A stretch of DNA of 57,058 nt from IMG/VR virus record IMGVR_UViG_3300032236_000596, positions 1 through 57,058 of that record. One strand, written 5' to 3'. Made by a program: the position numbers and the translations under genes. Shown one piece after another: positions 19,773-28,237 of the stretch; the first letter of the stretch is position 1; every line of letters begins with the position of its first letter. The DNA is from a virus. The notes under the pieces are model-generated. The model was not told the origin of the DNA and did not search any database. It saw nothing but the letters and a program-made list of their open reading frames with translations.

Positions 19773-20363
19773 TTATTTCTCCCTGTATTTGGGGTCTTGT
19801 ATATTGTGATATATCTCGCGCTCGTATGTCAAGGCGCCTTTGCCAGCAACTAGGTGCGCTAGTGCGTACGAGTCAGCGGCGTTGTCGTCGTTAAACTCAA
19901 CGCCCCACTTCTTAAATACGTGCAGCAGGATTTGGTTCTTCTGCACGCCCGTGCCCTTGCCGGTCACATACTTCTTTAATACAGTCGGCGGGATAATATA
20001 TGGATACCGGCCGTGGTACTTGTGGAATAGGTCGCGCAGCTGCAGCTTTACGGCTGCTCCCAGTTCGCCGGCCATGTTGGCCATCTGTGAACCGAAGGCG
20101 TATCCTTCCATTGCTACGACTACGTCAGTTGCCCGTGCTGGTACGTGGGCGTCAATCAAGGTGCCCAGTTTCTCCGAAATATCTACCAGTCGGTCTACGC
20201 CGATTCCGTCGCCCTTGAACACGACTGTGCGGTAGGCGCCTGACTCTACGTCCATGAACGTGACGCCGAATCCCGAGTAGGACTGGTCAATGCCAATCGC
20301 TACCTTTTTTACCTTGTCAGTAAACCCTGGGCCGAACGTTTTAACCGTGGACTTCTTTGCCAT
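19773..20363 (-). CDS. RuvC-like Holliday junction resolvase
   Basis: The RNase H-fold acidic motifs are in order: AIGIDQSYSGFG (D26), VVAMEGYAFG (E86) and the DDNAADSYALAHL pair (D159/D160, D164). KKYVTGKGTGVQKNQI matches the resolvase lysine-rich segment. The 196-residue length is normal for phage RuvC-like enzymes, which cut four-way DNA junctions before packaging or during recombination. It overlaps the upstream gene by one base in a recombination operon. Confidence 0.85.
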   Translation of the reverse strand: MAKKSTVKTFGPGFTDKVKKVAIGIDQSYSGFGVTFMDVESGAYRTVVFKGDGIGVDRLVDISEKLGTLIDAHVPARATDVVVAMEGYAFGSQMANMAGELGAAVKLQLRDLFHKYHGRYPYIIPPTVLKKYVTGKGTGVQKNQILLHVFKKWGVEFNDDNAADSYALAHLVAGKGALTYEREIYHNIQDPKYREK

Positions 20364-20866
20364 TAGACATTGAACTTTCTACTACGGGTCTTGAAATTGT
20401 CGCCTGAGGTACGGCGGGTCAACTCACGGCTGCAGACGGCGCTGCTTCGCTCGCAGTTGTTCGCCATGGTCTCTAGCACCTTGCGGTAGGCATACTTGTT
20501 CATGTGCTCTTGCTTTAGGCCTTTGATACTGCTGTCTGAATCTACCATGGCCTTGAGGGCGGTTACGGTTGTCTTTGGATTGTCCGACTGCAAACGCAGC
20601 ATGGCCATCGACTCCTCGTAATCTACCTGGCGCTCCAGTTCTTTCTCGTCTACGATGGCGCACGACAACTGGGTGTTTACGAAGTCGCTGTAGGCCGAAA
20701 ACTGGGTGTACAGAATCATCAACTCTTCGTCTCCGAGGGCGGTGATATCTTCTGGCATGCTAGGGCGTGTCAGTTCGACCTCGCGGTCGATTGGCAGTCC
20801 CTGCTTGTCTAGTGAATCGAGGACGTACTTGCTTACGTCATCCGTGATTAGGGTGCTCTTACTCAT
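20363..20866 (-). CDS. Helical protein, possible recombination mediator (UvsY-like)
   Basis: The start at 20866 gives an ATGAGTAA overlap with the Cas4-like gene, so longer forms are rejected. The protein is acidic N-terminally and helical C-terminally, ending in a basic segment (SRELTRRTSGDNFKTRSRKF). Placement between a Cas4-like nuclease and a resolvase, with RecA close by, would suit a loader of recombinase such as UvsY. Sequence similarity is too weak to claim it. Confidence 0.5.
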   Translation of the reverse strand: MSKSTLITDDVSKYVLDSLDKQGLPIDREVELTRPSMPEDITALGDEELMILYTQFSAYSDFVNTQLSCAIVDEKELERQVDYEESMAMLRLQSDNPKTTVTALKAMVDSDSSIKGLKQEHMNKYAYRKVLETMANNCERSSAVCSRELTRRTSGDNFKTRSRKFNV

Positions 20867-21737
20867 TAAATCCCTCGCATTGCTTGCACTTGTGCGCTCC
20901 ACCGACGTTGCAGTCTGGCGCAATATTCTTACTCAATGACTCTACCACGAGTTTGGCACCATCGATAATATGCTGGATGGCCCAGGTGTCTCGGCGGACG
21001 ATAAACTCCTTGACCGCCTGCGTTGGCTTTGCCTCGTACAGGACGACGGCCTCGTTAGGAACGTCTGTAACTCCCGCTAGGTTTAGCACTTCCATGTACA
21101 ACTGAATCTGGGCGATGTGCGACTCGAACGGCGAGGTTAGGTTCTTCCACGCAGTGTCGAAGTTCTGCTCGTTGGCGAACCACGCGCCCTTGTCTAGCCA
21201 CATAAATGTACCAGCACCCACCGACTTAATCTCAAGCATCAGGTCGTCGCCGAATCCCTTGAGCCAGCCATCCGAGTGACCAGTAATCATCAGCTCGTCT
21301 AGCTGGATTGGCACCTCTCGGTACTTCAGCGCGGTGCTGTCGCACGATGGGCAGTTAGATGGGCTCAGTGCCATCCAGTAGTGCTTACACGCCTTGCACT
21401 GCCAAGCGCCGTACAAGGTACCCATCTCCCAGAACCAGGTCTGCCACGTGTCGTGGATGGCGTGGCCCTGCGCGAAAATCAATTCGCTGCTGAACTTGCG
21501 TGGGGATGGGACTGGGTGATTACCCTTGAGGTGGAAGTACGATGCGCGGTGGCACCAGAACTTACTCACAATGGCCGATGGGTGTAGCCCGTCAAATGAC
21601 CGTGAGTTGTCTACGGGCTTGGACAGAACGTGGCGTTCTACCTTACCTATCACGCGGGTATTTGACTTGCCCGCGTCTACGAAATCCTTTAACTTACCTT
21701 TTTGCAGTTTTTGCAGTGCGCCTGTTTTATTACTCAT
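20859..21737 (-). CDS. Cas4/RecB-like PD-(D/E)XK nuclease with iron-sulphur cysteines
   Basis: Motifs GHAIHD (near 91), GHSDGW (D156), LEIKS (E169, K171) and HIAQIQLYM form a RecB-family nuclease core. One Cys upstream (C62) and three at the end (C276, C284, C287) match the Cas4/AddB layout for a 4Fe-4S cluster. An extra zinc-knuckle insert (C114, C117, C129, C132) is unusual. It probably makes 3' single strands for RecA-driven recombination. Confidence 0.85.
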   Translation of the reverse strand: MSNKTGALQKLQKGKLKDFVDAGKSNTRVIGKVERHVLSKPVDNSRSFDGLHPSAIVSKFWCHRASYFHLKGNHPVPSPRKFSSELIFAQGHAIHDTWQTWFWEMGTLYGAWQCKACKHYWMALSPSNCPSCDSTALKYREVPIQLDELMITGHSDGWLKGFGDDLMLEIKSVGAGTFMWLDKGAWFANEQNFDTAWKNLTSPFESHIAQIQLYMEVLNLAGVTDVPNEAVVLYEAKPTQAVKEFIVRRDTWAIQHIIDGAKLVVESLSKNIAPDCNVGGAHKCKQCEGFNE

Positions 21738-21760
21738 GCCGACGACACTAGCACACTTAT

Positions 21761-22150
21761 CTACGGTTGTCTACTCGCTTTTTTAGCAAGTTCTTCCAAG
21801 GTAGTTTTCTGGCGAATGGCCTTGCGCTTTAGGGCCGCGCGCTCGCGGTGGCTCATGCCGCCCCAGATGCCGTGGACGTAATCGTTCTTATCGGCAAACA
21901 GTAGGCACTGCATACGTACAGGGCACTCGTCGCGACCATCCTTACCAAAGCAGATAGCCTTGGCCTTGTCGGCGATTGGCTTGTATAGGTCTTTATCGCG
22001 GGGAGGGAACCAGAGGTCTGGTGGGTACACATTCTGCGGAGGCTTGGTGCCCTCGACGGTCTCAGCGCATTTACCCTTTGTCATCCAGTCATTAGACTGC
22101 GAGTAAAAGTTGTCGTCTCCGGTGGACGTTGGTTCGTAAGGTGAATGCAA
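21761..22150 (-). CDS. WhiB-family iron-sulphur transcription regulator
   Basis: Four cysteines (C28, C67, C76, C82) and the turn GIWGGMSHRER followed by a basic tail define WhiB. The usual CxxC pair is expanded to C67-x8-C76 by an FGKDGRDE insert, which is uncommon. WhiB proteins are restricted to actinobacteria and their phages and bind the housekeeping sigma factor, so this marks the host and a likely transcription takeover role. The best start is TTG at 22150, with GGAG five bases upstream. Confidence 0.9.
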   Translation of the reverse strand: MHSPYEPTSTGDDNFYSQSNDWMTKGKCAETVEGTKPPQNVYPPDLWFPPRDKDLYKPIADKAKAICFGKDGRDECPVRMQCLLFADKNDYVHGIWGGMSHRERAALKRKAIRQKTTLEELAKKASRQP

Positions 22151-22171
22151 GTAAGCTCCGAAAAGTAGTGG

Positions 22172-22237
22172 TTACTCTTCGCCCGTGTGCTCCTCGATAC
22201 AGTGTAGCAGATGTTCTCTAATAGTCAAGAAGTCGTT
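22172..22237 (-). pseudogene. Stranded original 3' end of the Hjc-like resolvase gene
   Basis: A frame between WhiB and the HNH gene reads NDFLTIREHLLHCIEEHT and ends GEE plus stop. It aligns codon by codon with the present C-terminus of the resolvase at 22718, NDFLTMREFIIECLENHT. It has no start and begins inside the last codons of the HNH gene. It is best read as the ancestral tail left behind when the HNH unit inserted and supplied a new tail. Confidence 0.7.
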
Positions 22238-22692
22238 TCTTCTGCAAACCGGCCACCCCATTGACCGCGCTCTTTTGTCCTAAGTCTGTGGCAATTAGCG
22301 CAAACTACCTCGCACTTGTCAATTTCTGCTTTAATAACTGACTTAGGTCTACGCATATTTACCAAACGAGGGACACCAGCTGACTTTATGTATTCAGGCA
22401 AATGGTCAAAATCCATAACATAAGGCGGGTATTTAACGCCACAGTCCGTGCAGGGAACATCTTTAAACGTATCTACCCAGTCGGCTAATGTGTGCCGTTG
22501 TTTACGCGCACTGTTATTAACTAATTTGGCATTTTTTCTGCCCCAGTCAGTATGAGCTTTAGTCAAACAGGTTCTGCAAGCTACGTGAAGGCCGGACCTG
22601 CCCTGTTTAATTTCTGAAGGGTAGTAAGGCCTAAAAAACTCTTCGGTGTTTGGCTTTTCTTCTTTGCATCGAGTGCATGTTTTTGTATTCAT
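22225..22692 (-). CDS. HNH endonuclease, probable homing-type mobile gene
   Basis: An N-terminal zinc ribbon (CTRCKEEKP ... CRTC) precedes an HNH core: CTDCG, MDFDHLP and KCEVVCANCHRLR. This is the recombination-endonuclease-VII/HNH type common in phage mobile endonucleases. The gene and its upstream flank are richer in A+T than the neighbours. Its stop lies inside the stranded resolvase tail, and the resolvase upstream carries a replaced end. It is therefore a recent insertion that spreads by cutting unoccupied copies. Confidence 0.85.
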   Translation of the reverse strand: MNTKTCTRCKEEKPNTEEFFRPYYPSEIKQGRSGLHVACRTCLTKAHTDWGRKNAKLVNNSARKQRHTLADWVDTFKDVPCTDCGVKYPPYVMDFDHLPEYIKSAGVPRLVNMRRPKSVIKAEIDKCEVVCANCHRLRTKERGQWGGRFAEETTS

Positions 22693-22717
22693 AAATACAT
22701 AATAGTATATTTATAAA

Positions 22718-23065
22718 TTACTTATCACCTAAAGTATGATTTTCTAAACACTCGATTATAAATTCTCGCATAGTCAGGAAATCATTTTCGTCTAAAATAC
22801 AGTAGTTGATGTCATTCAAACTTATGCCCAGAACCGGCGTTCTTCCGTCCAGAATGGCCTCAGTGGTAATCTTTTCCAGCACCTCGGACTTCATGGTAAA
22901 CGACTTTTTGCCGGTCCACTTGTGCTCAATTAGCAGGTCCTTGGACCGCACGTCGCCCTTGCGGTGCCAGAAGGCGCCGGAGGCAGCATTACGCTGACCT
23001 CCGACGGCCTTGGCTAGGCGCTTCTCGTGCTTTAGGGATTGCTTCTGGCCCTCTGATTTAGCCAA
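22718..23065 (-). CDS. Hjc-like Holliday junction resolvase / PD-(D/E)XK nuclease
   Basis: SGAFWHRKGDVRSKDLLIEH then KWT carries the catalytic pattern D38 ... E47-x-K49 of archaeal-type Hjc and phage endonucleases of this fold, and KITTEAILDGRTPVLGI follows. The length of 115 is normal. The last ~18 residues are encoded by A+T-rich DNA and duplicate the stranded tail at 22172-22237, so the 3' end has been exchanged. It is the second resolvase candidate besides the RuvC-like one. Confidence 0.75.
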   Translation of the reverse strand: MAKSEGQKQSLKHEKRLAKAVGGQRNAASGAFWHRKGDVRSKDLLIEHKWTGKKSFTMKSEVLEKITTEAILDGRTPVLGISLNDINYCILDENDFLTMREFIIECLENHTLGDK

Positions 23066-23252
23066 TCTTTAGCTCTTTCTTAACGAAGTTCCAGAAGTCG
23101 TCGTAGTCAAACGGCTCAGGAACTGGGCGTCGGTTCTGGTTAGGGTTGAACTTATCGCGGTTGGCGTGCATATAGCATCGCTTGCAATAGCCTTTCGCAT
23201 AGTGTTCTCCACCGCACTCTTGGCATGCTCTTACCGTACGTGGCCTAGCCAT
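23058..23252 (-). CDS. Small zinc-finger protein (64 aa)
   Basis: CQECGGEHYAKGYCKRCYMH is a compact CxxC-x9-CxxC knuckle, followed by Asn/Pro-rich and acidic-aromatic parts (FDYDDFWNFV). It overlaps the resolvase start by 8 bases and the RecA stop by one base. It probably acts with the recombination proteins, but the role is not shown. Confidence 0.65.
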   Translation of the reverse strand: MARPRTVRACQECGGEHYAKGYCKRCYMHANRDKFNPNQNRRPVPEPFDYDDFWNFVKKELKIG

Positions 23253-24268
23253 TATGCTCCTAGGCGTAGGGTACCCAGCACGTCCTTTTGCAGGACTTCC
23301 TGCAGGTCTACCTCTTCACGGATAGATGCAACCAACGCATCCGCGCCCTGCCACTGGCGGTCAGCGTAGCGGTAGTAGGCACCTGCTCTGGTAATAATCT
23401 TGTTGATAATACCGAGGGCCACAATCTCCTTGGCGTAGTCGTAGTCTCCCTTGTCTACGCCGCCACCGTCGTCAAAGTAGAAGTCGGTGTAGGCTACCTG
23501 GCCTGGAGGGGCCGACTTGTTCTTACGAGTGGTGAACTTGATGGTCTGTCCGACCTTGTGCTTCTCCTGGCCAGTGCCTGCCTCAATCCACTCGTCGCGC
23601 TTAACTTCTACGCGGGTGAAGAAAAAGTAGTTCTTGGCCTCTCCACCTGGGGTGGTGCGAGGGTCGCCGTACATGACGCCAATCTTGGAACGCCACTGGT
23701 TAATAATTAGACCAACGAACGGGCGCTCTCCGCCGATGATGCTGCGCTTACCGGCCTTCTCCATCTTGCGGAAGAACTTGCCCATGAGCATGGCTCCACG
23801 ACCAACGGTGAACTCGTCCATTTCCTTCTCGTCCTCAGCAGTTGGGACTAGGGCAGGCAGCGAGTCGATGACCACGCAGTCTACCTCCTTGGTCTCAATA
23901 AACTCTAGGACGGCGCTTAGGGCGACCTCCATTACGTTAGAAGTAAATACGTGAACGCGCGACGAGTCTACGCCACACATCTCTGCGTACTCTGGTACCC
24001 ACTGCTCAGCAGCAATCCAGATGGTGGTGAAGTTAGGGTCCAACTTCTGGTTAGCGGCAATCGTCTTCAGGGCCAGCGCGGTCTTGCCGTTGCTTGCCTC
24101 ACCGATAATCTCGTGCCACTGGTTAGTTGGCCAGCCTCCGCCCAGAATCATGTCAAGCGACAATGACCCTGAGGTGAAGCGGGTAGGGGCAGCAACCTCC
24201 GAGGCTAGGACAATGGTGTTCTCGCCTAGCTTCTTGTTGATGTTTGCTAGAACCTTCTGAAGTGACAT
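23252..24268 (-). CDS. recA: RecA-like recombinase
   Basis: Walker A G56-x4-GKT63 (GEASNGKT), Walker B DCVVIDSLPALVP, the conserved FFRKMEKAGKRSI region and VGLIINQWRSKIGVMYGDP then TTPGG define a RecA/UvsX-like strand-exchange protein. At 338 residues it is close to bacterial RecA length. It sits in a tightly packed set with Cas4-like nuclease, resolvases and polymerase, and overlaps both neighbours by one base. Confidence 0.92.
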   Translation of the reverse strand: MSLQKVLANINKKLGENTIVLASEVAAPTRFTSGSLSLDMILGGGWPTNQWHEIIGEASNGKTALALKTIAANQKLDPNFTTIWIAAEQWVPEYAEMCGVDSSRVHVFTSNVMEVALSAVLEFIETKEVDCVVIDSLPALVPTAEDEKEMDEFTVGRGAMLMGKFFRKMEKAGKRSIIGGERPFVGLIINQWRSKIGVMYGDPRTTPGGEAKNYFFFTRVEVKRDEWIEAGTGQEKHKVGQTIKFTTRKNKSAPPGQVAYTDFYFDDGGGVDKGDYDYAKEIVALGIINKIITRAGAYYRYADRQWQGADALVASIREEVDLQEVLQKDVLGTLRLGA

Positions 24269-24633
24269 TAGCCAAGCTTTCCGATAATGGTCTGTGGATT
24301 GAAGTTGTTTGCGGTGCTAATCTGCGTGGCCGCTACGGTGTTGCCGTTAGACGGCAGGTGTACGCCCGGCATACCAGTTCCTGACTGGGTAATTGGGTAT
24401 CCACAGTCGTAGCAACGTGGGCGTGACTCAGGCGTTGCACCGCCGTAGTTGCCGCTACCACAGGCTGGACAGCGGGAGGCCGTCATAGCGCTCTGTGGGA
24501 GCACCTGAGGCTGCTGAGGGGCCTGTGGGACCGGCTGAGGCTGGTATACAGGGCGCTGGTAAGGCGCTAACTGCTGGGACTGCTGTGGAGGCTGCTGGCC
24601 GTTTAGTTTATTGGTCCACCATGAATTACTCAT
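24268..24633 (-). CDS. Pro/Gln-rich protein with zinc ribbon (121 aa)
   Basis: Residues 10-50 are Pro/Gln repeats (QPPQQSQQLAPYQRPVYQPQ). A zinc ribbon follows (CPAC ... CYDC) and then a short Thr/Asn tail. It overlaps recA by one base. Proteins of this layout occur beside replication genes in actinobacteriophages; the function is unknown. Confidence 0.65.
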   Translation of the reverse strand: MSNSWWTNKLNGQQPPQQSQQLAPYQRPVYQPQPVPQAPQQPQVLPQSAMTASRCPACGSGNYGGATPESRPRCYDCGYPITQSGTGMPGVHLPSNGNTVAATQISTANNFNPQTIIGKLG

Positions 24634-25063
24634 CTGGGTCTCCTACTCCGGTGAGGGTTCCCTCGCCATGTACTACCCCGAGCTCTATTGCGCCCGAGAA
24701 GGTTGTGATTAGTGCTGCCATTGCAATCTGGCGGTAGAACCGCATGATTTCATCGGCCTCTTTGTCTACCTTGTCCTTGACTAAGTCCGACAATGCGCCA
24801 ATCTCTGACTTCTGCATCTCAAAGATGTATTGTGCAGTCATATTAGCGTATAGGTTCAGGAAAGGCAATAGCCCATCCAGGCGGTCAGTTCTCGTCTCCG
24901 AGTCCTCGCGCTCTTTATCGTCACCCTCGTCGCTGACTGGCGTGAGGTTAAAGATGTCCACGTGCTTGTTTGGCTCGTCTGTGTGCATGTCATACATGAA
25001 CCAGCGGTATAGCGTGCTAAGCGGAACCTTGGTAAGCGCGCCGTCTTCTTCGTCGTGCCTCAC
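24626..25063 (-). CDS. Hypothetical acidic protein (145 aa)
   Basis: It begins MRHDEEDGALTKVPLSTLYR and has an acidic, Arg-containing middle (DEGDDKEREDSETRTDRL) and a helical second half. It overlaps the polymerase gene by 4 bases and the zinc-ribbon gene by 8. Translational coupling suggests a replication accessory role, which is unproven. Confidence 0.6.
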   Translation of the reverse strand: MRHDEEDGALTKVPLSTLYRWFMYDMHTDEPNKHVDIFNLTPVSDEGDDKEREDSETRTDRLDGLLPFLNLYANMTAQYIFEMQKSEIGALSDLVKDKVDKEADEIMRFYRQIAMAALITTFSGAIELGVVHGEGTLTGVGDPDE

Positions 25064-27042
25064 TTGGCCTCACCCCAGCGGTCTACAATCTTTACGTCAG
25101 CAATTAGTGGCACTTTCAGCACCTGAATCTCCTCCATGGCTTGACGCAACTTCTCTGCGGTCTCGTCGGCTATTTCTGCTGGAGTGGTCAGCACCAGTTC
25201 GTCGTGAACTGTAAGGATTATCTTACTACCTTCTGGGAGCATCTTATGCGCACGCACCATAGCTATTTTAATAATGTCGGCGGCGCTTCCCTGAATCTTA
25301 GTGTTAAAGGCTTGACGCTCTGCGCCTGCGCGCAGCCCGTTGTCGCGCGACATAATCTCAGGTAGGTAACGGCGACGACCAGTCAGGGTCTTTACGAATG
25401 CTACGGGCTTACCCTGACGAGTAGCGCCAATCACTTTGGCGCGGTACTTCGAGATGGAACTGAACTCGGCAGCAAAGCGGTCGAGCAGGTCTCGGGCCTC
25501 AGTCTTGGTACAGCCAATCTGGCTTGCAATCTTGTCTGGGCCAACGCCGTACGCCATCGCGAGTACGAGTACCTTACCGGCCTTACGGTTGACGCCCATG
25601 GTGTCACCGACAGTAGTATAGATGTCCTTGCCGTTTAGGTAGTTGTCCATCATAATCGGGTCTTCCGAGAACGAGGCAATAACCCGAGGCTCAATCTGCG
25701 AGTAGTCGGCAACAACCAGCTTGTGCCCTGGCGGGGCTACGAATAGGTTACGGATGGCCTTGCCATGTGGCGTGTGTGGCGCTGGGACGTTCTGCAGGTT
25801 TGGGTTACGGCTTGAGAAGCGGCCGGTCTCTGCACCAATCTGGATAAAGTCTCCGTGGATTTTACCGTTGATAAGGATGCTTTCCTTGGTCTCGGTCTTA
25901 GTCTTTCCACCGACAGTCTTTTCTACGTCACCGCCAAGGTATGGGATTACGTAAGTAGACAGCAACTTGTTGTAGTCGGCGTACTGGAGCAGTGCGGTAA
26001 CTAGCGGGTCCTTGTCGCGGTAAGGCTCTAGGGCCTCGGCTGAGACCGAGTAGTCAGACAACGCCAGCTCCTCGTCTTCCTTGTCCTTTTGGTTACCCTT
26101 TGGGGTAAGGACCTTAGCCTTTAGGCCGCGGCCTCCCTCAGACTTAGGGCCGTACAGAAGCATCTGCTTCTCTTGGTTGGAGTTGATGTTGAACTCACGA
26201 CCAGCGGCTACGTAAATCTGGGCCTTGGTCTCTTCAACCTTTGCCTCTAGGTCTACCTTGAGTTCCTTGAGCGCCTCCATGTCGATGTCTGCTCCTGTAA
26301 GTTTCATGTCGCACAGAACACCGAGGACATCCATCTCCAGCGACATAACGCGGTTGAGGTCAGCGGCCTCTAGCTTTGGCACTAGCGACTTCCAAAGCAG
26401 GAACGTGTACTTAGAGTCTAGGTATGCGTACTTGGCTACAGTGTTGAAGTCATACGCCTCAACCTCTTTACCAACTCCCTTGGCCATCTCGTAACCGAAC
26501 TCTCGCTTGAGGCAGTCAGCCAGACCGCACTTGTTCTTGTTTCGGTTGTCTGAGATGAACGAGGCGACCATGGTGTCGAAGTACGGGGCCGATGGAACTC
26601 GACCGCCGTAGTACTTGGCAATCGAGGTGAGGTCGAACGCGAGGTTGTGTCCGATAGTGAGGATGTTTGGATTAAACATCAATGGCTCCAGCGCCTTAAA
26701 TACCTCGGCAGGGAATAGCTGCTCTGGGGCTGGGCCGAATATCTTGGTGGCTTTCTTGGCGTCACGGCTGTAGTCGCTAGGGCGTAGTGGCAGTCCCTTT
26801 TGCTTGCGTACTTCGCCCTGACCAGTCAGCGGGAAAACTTCTTCGATGAAGTCGCCGTGTGGGTGGCCCATAGGGATTACGTCACAGCGGCCGTGGGTGG
26901 CGAGGGTAATCCAGAGGACTTCGTTAACCGGGGTCAATCCACGGAACGGGCCTACAGTTTCAACGTCGTAGGCAAACGCGTCTTGAGTGAGGTAGAACTC
27001 TACCATCTCGGAAAGTTGTTTCGATGTAGTGATGATATTCAT
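25060..27042 (-). CDS. DNA polymerase I-like (family A) with 3'-5' exonuclease domain
   Basis: The N-terminal DEDD exonuclease has DVETVG (D26, E28), IGHNLAFDL and YAYLDSKYTF. The polymerase part shows TGRFSSRNPNLQNVP, motif A DYSQIEPRV, motif B with the KVLVLAMAYG finger helix, and motif C HDELVL. There is no 5'-3' exonuclease. At 660 residues it is a typical phage replicase. No Tyr is present at the usual finger position (LAMAYGVG reads Ala-Tyr-Gly), so assigning nucleotide selectivity needs an alignment. Confidence 0.93.
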   Translation of the reverse strand: MNIITTSKQLSEMVEFYLTQDAFAYDVETVGPFRGLTPVNEVLWITLATHGRCDVIPMGHPHGDFIEEVFPLTGQGEVRKQKGLPLRPSDYSRDAKKATKIFGPAPEQLFPAEVFKALEPLMFNPNILTIGHNLAFDLTSIAKYYGGRVPSAPYFDTMVASFISDNRNKNKCGLADCLKREFGYEMAKGVGKEVEAYDFNTVAKYAYLDSKYTFLLWKSLVPKLEAADLNRVMSLEMDVLGVLCDMKLTGADIDMEALKELKVDLEAKVEETKAQIYVAAGREFNINSNQEKQMLLYGPKSEGGRGLKAKVLTPKGNQKDKEDEELALSDYSVSAEALEPYRDKDPLVTALLQYADYNKLLSTYVIPYLGGDVEKTVGGKTKTETKESILINGKIHGDFIQIGAETGRFSSRNPNLQNVPAPHTPHGKAIRNLFVAPPGHKLVVADYSQIEPRVIASFSEDPIMMDNYLNGKDIYTTVGDTMGVNRKAGKVLVLAMAYGVGPDKIASQIGCTKTEARDLLDRFAAEFSSISKYRAKVIGATRQGKPVAFVKTLTGRRRYLPEIMSRDNGLRAGAERQAFNTKIQGSAADIIKIAMVRAHKMLPEGSKIILTVHDELVLTTPAEIADETAEKLRQAMEEIQVLKVPLIADVKIVDRWGEAK

Positions 27043-27063
27043 TTTGGCATTCTGGCATTAGTG

Positions 27064-27090
27064 CGAAAGGCGGGGGATTGCTCCCCCGCC
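27064..27090 (-). terminator. Intrinsic terminator (minus strand)
   Basis: On the minus strand GGCGGGGGA and TCCCCCGCC pair perfectly (9 bp) around GCAA, then TTTCG. It lies between the SSB-like gene and the polymerase gene and would lower polymerase expression relative to the SSB-like protein. Confidence 0.8.
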
Positions 27091-27105
27091 AGTCACTTGG
27101 TTGAC

Positions 27106-27765
27106 TTAGAGCAGGTCTTCGGCAATCTCGTCAAGTTCAGCAAGCGAGTGCTCCTTGATGAGGTTGCGCGAGTAGACGTCCGAAGACGATACTACAGATG
27201 CCGCCTTGTCGGCGTCAATCTTCCAGTCGTCCTGGAGGTCGCGCTCCTTGATTGCCTGCACGGTGTACATGGTCTGTGGACCCTTACCGAGACGGACAAT
27301 CGACCAGTAGCCGTTAGTCAAAGGGCCCTGTGGTGAGTAGTGTGCTGCGTGCAGGGCCTGGTAAAGACGTGCACCAGAAATCAACATCTGACGCTGCATT
27401 CCCTGCTCACCGTTAAGGGTGACAACAGTAAAGGCGCGCTTGTTTTCTGGGCGGTCACCGAGCTTGATGCACAGTGGGCAGTCTGCTCCGATGCAGACAT
27501 ACGAGCGCTTACCGCTGGTCTTCTGCTTTAGGAAGTGCTGCTTGTAGATGGCGAATGGGCCATTCTGGTCTAGGAACTTGAAGACCAGGTGCTTTCCCTC
27601 TTCGAACTTTACCTCAGTAGGGAAGTCCGTGTTAGCGGTGAAAGTGTCCGCCGCATCCCAGCCTGAAAGGACTGAGGTTGACGAAGCAGTGGTCTGCTCT
27701 GGGCGGTCGTCAATGTCGTCGGCAACGTAGCTGGCGGCATCTGGGGCATTTTGCTGAATTGGCAT
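27106..27765 (-). CDS. Putative single-stranded DNA-binding protein with zinc site
   Basis: It has a disordered acidic N-terminus, an OB-like beta core (HLVFKFLDQNGPFAIYKQ) with CIGADCPLC as a metal knuckle, and an acidic tail (LAELDEIAEDLL) as in SSB and gp32, where such tails recruit partners. The position directly before DNA polymerase supports an SSB role. The zinc site is reminiscent of gp32. Similarity is structural by eye. Confidence 0.65.
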   Translation of the reverse strand: MPIQQNAPDAASYVADDIDDRPEQTTASSTSVLSGWDAADTFTANTDFPTEVKFEEGKHLVFKFLDQNGPFAIYKQHFLKQKTSGKRSYVCIGADCPLCIKLGDRPENKRAFTVVTLNGEQGMQRQMLISGARLYQALHAAHYSPQGPLTNGYWSIVRLGKGPQTMYTVQAIKERDLQDDWKIDADKAASVVSSSDVYSRNLIKEHSLAELDEIAEDLL

Positions 27766-27772
27766 GTTTTCC

Positions 27773-28237
27773 TTAATTGTCTATTTGCATTTCTTCTGCG
27801 CGGATTGTTTCCCACGCCTCGGCTATCTCTTTAGTGAGGTTCCGGTGTGTAGTCCATTCTACACGGTCTACATCCGAAAGTCTATACCTAGAAAAAATAT
27901 CTACTAGGGCCTCGACCATCGCCTTACTATAAAGACGCCTACCAGCATACACCTGACCGTTTACACCAGTGGTATCTGGCATTCGGTACGGTGATGCTGG
28001 AAGCTTTCCTTGCTCAATCCAAGCTCGTAGGGTCTTGGTCGAGCGGTTTAACGCTTTAGCTACAGAGCCTAGCGTGTACATCTGAACTTGTCTACCATTT
28101 GGTAGAACTTTTGTAAAGAAGCCTGACTCCCATGAGGTGTCCTTTGGCTTAGGCTCTGGGGCTTCTTTACGCTTACGGCGGCTACCTGGATAGTACTTAT
28201 CCAGTTCTGCGAAGGTCTCTTCGAAGAAGTCGCTCAA
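27773..28237 (-). CDS. MerR-like helix-turn-helix DNA-binding protein
   Basis: Residues about 50-110 (MYTLGSVAKALNRSTKTLRA then WIEQGKLP and YSKAMVEALVDIF) make a MerR-type winged HTH. The start is TTG at 28237, overlapping the TGA of the preceding microgene. It precedes the SSB-like gene and may regulate the replication operon. No effector domain is evident. Confidence 0.75.
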   Translation of the reverse strand: MSDFFEETFAELDKYYPGSRRKRKEAPEPKPKDTSWESGFFTKVLPNGRQVQMYTLGSVAKALNRSTKTLRAWIEQGKLPASPYRMPDTTGVNGQVYAGRRLYSKAMVEALVDIFSRYRLSDVDRVEWTTHRNLTKEIAEAWETIRAEEMQIDN

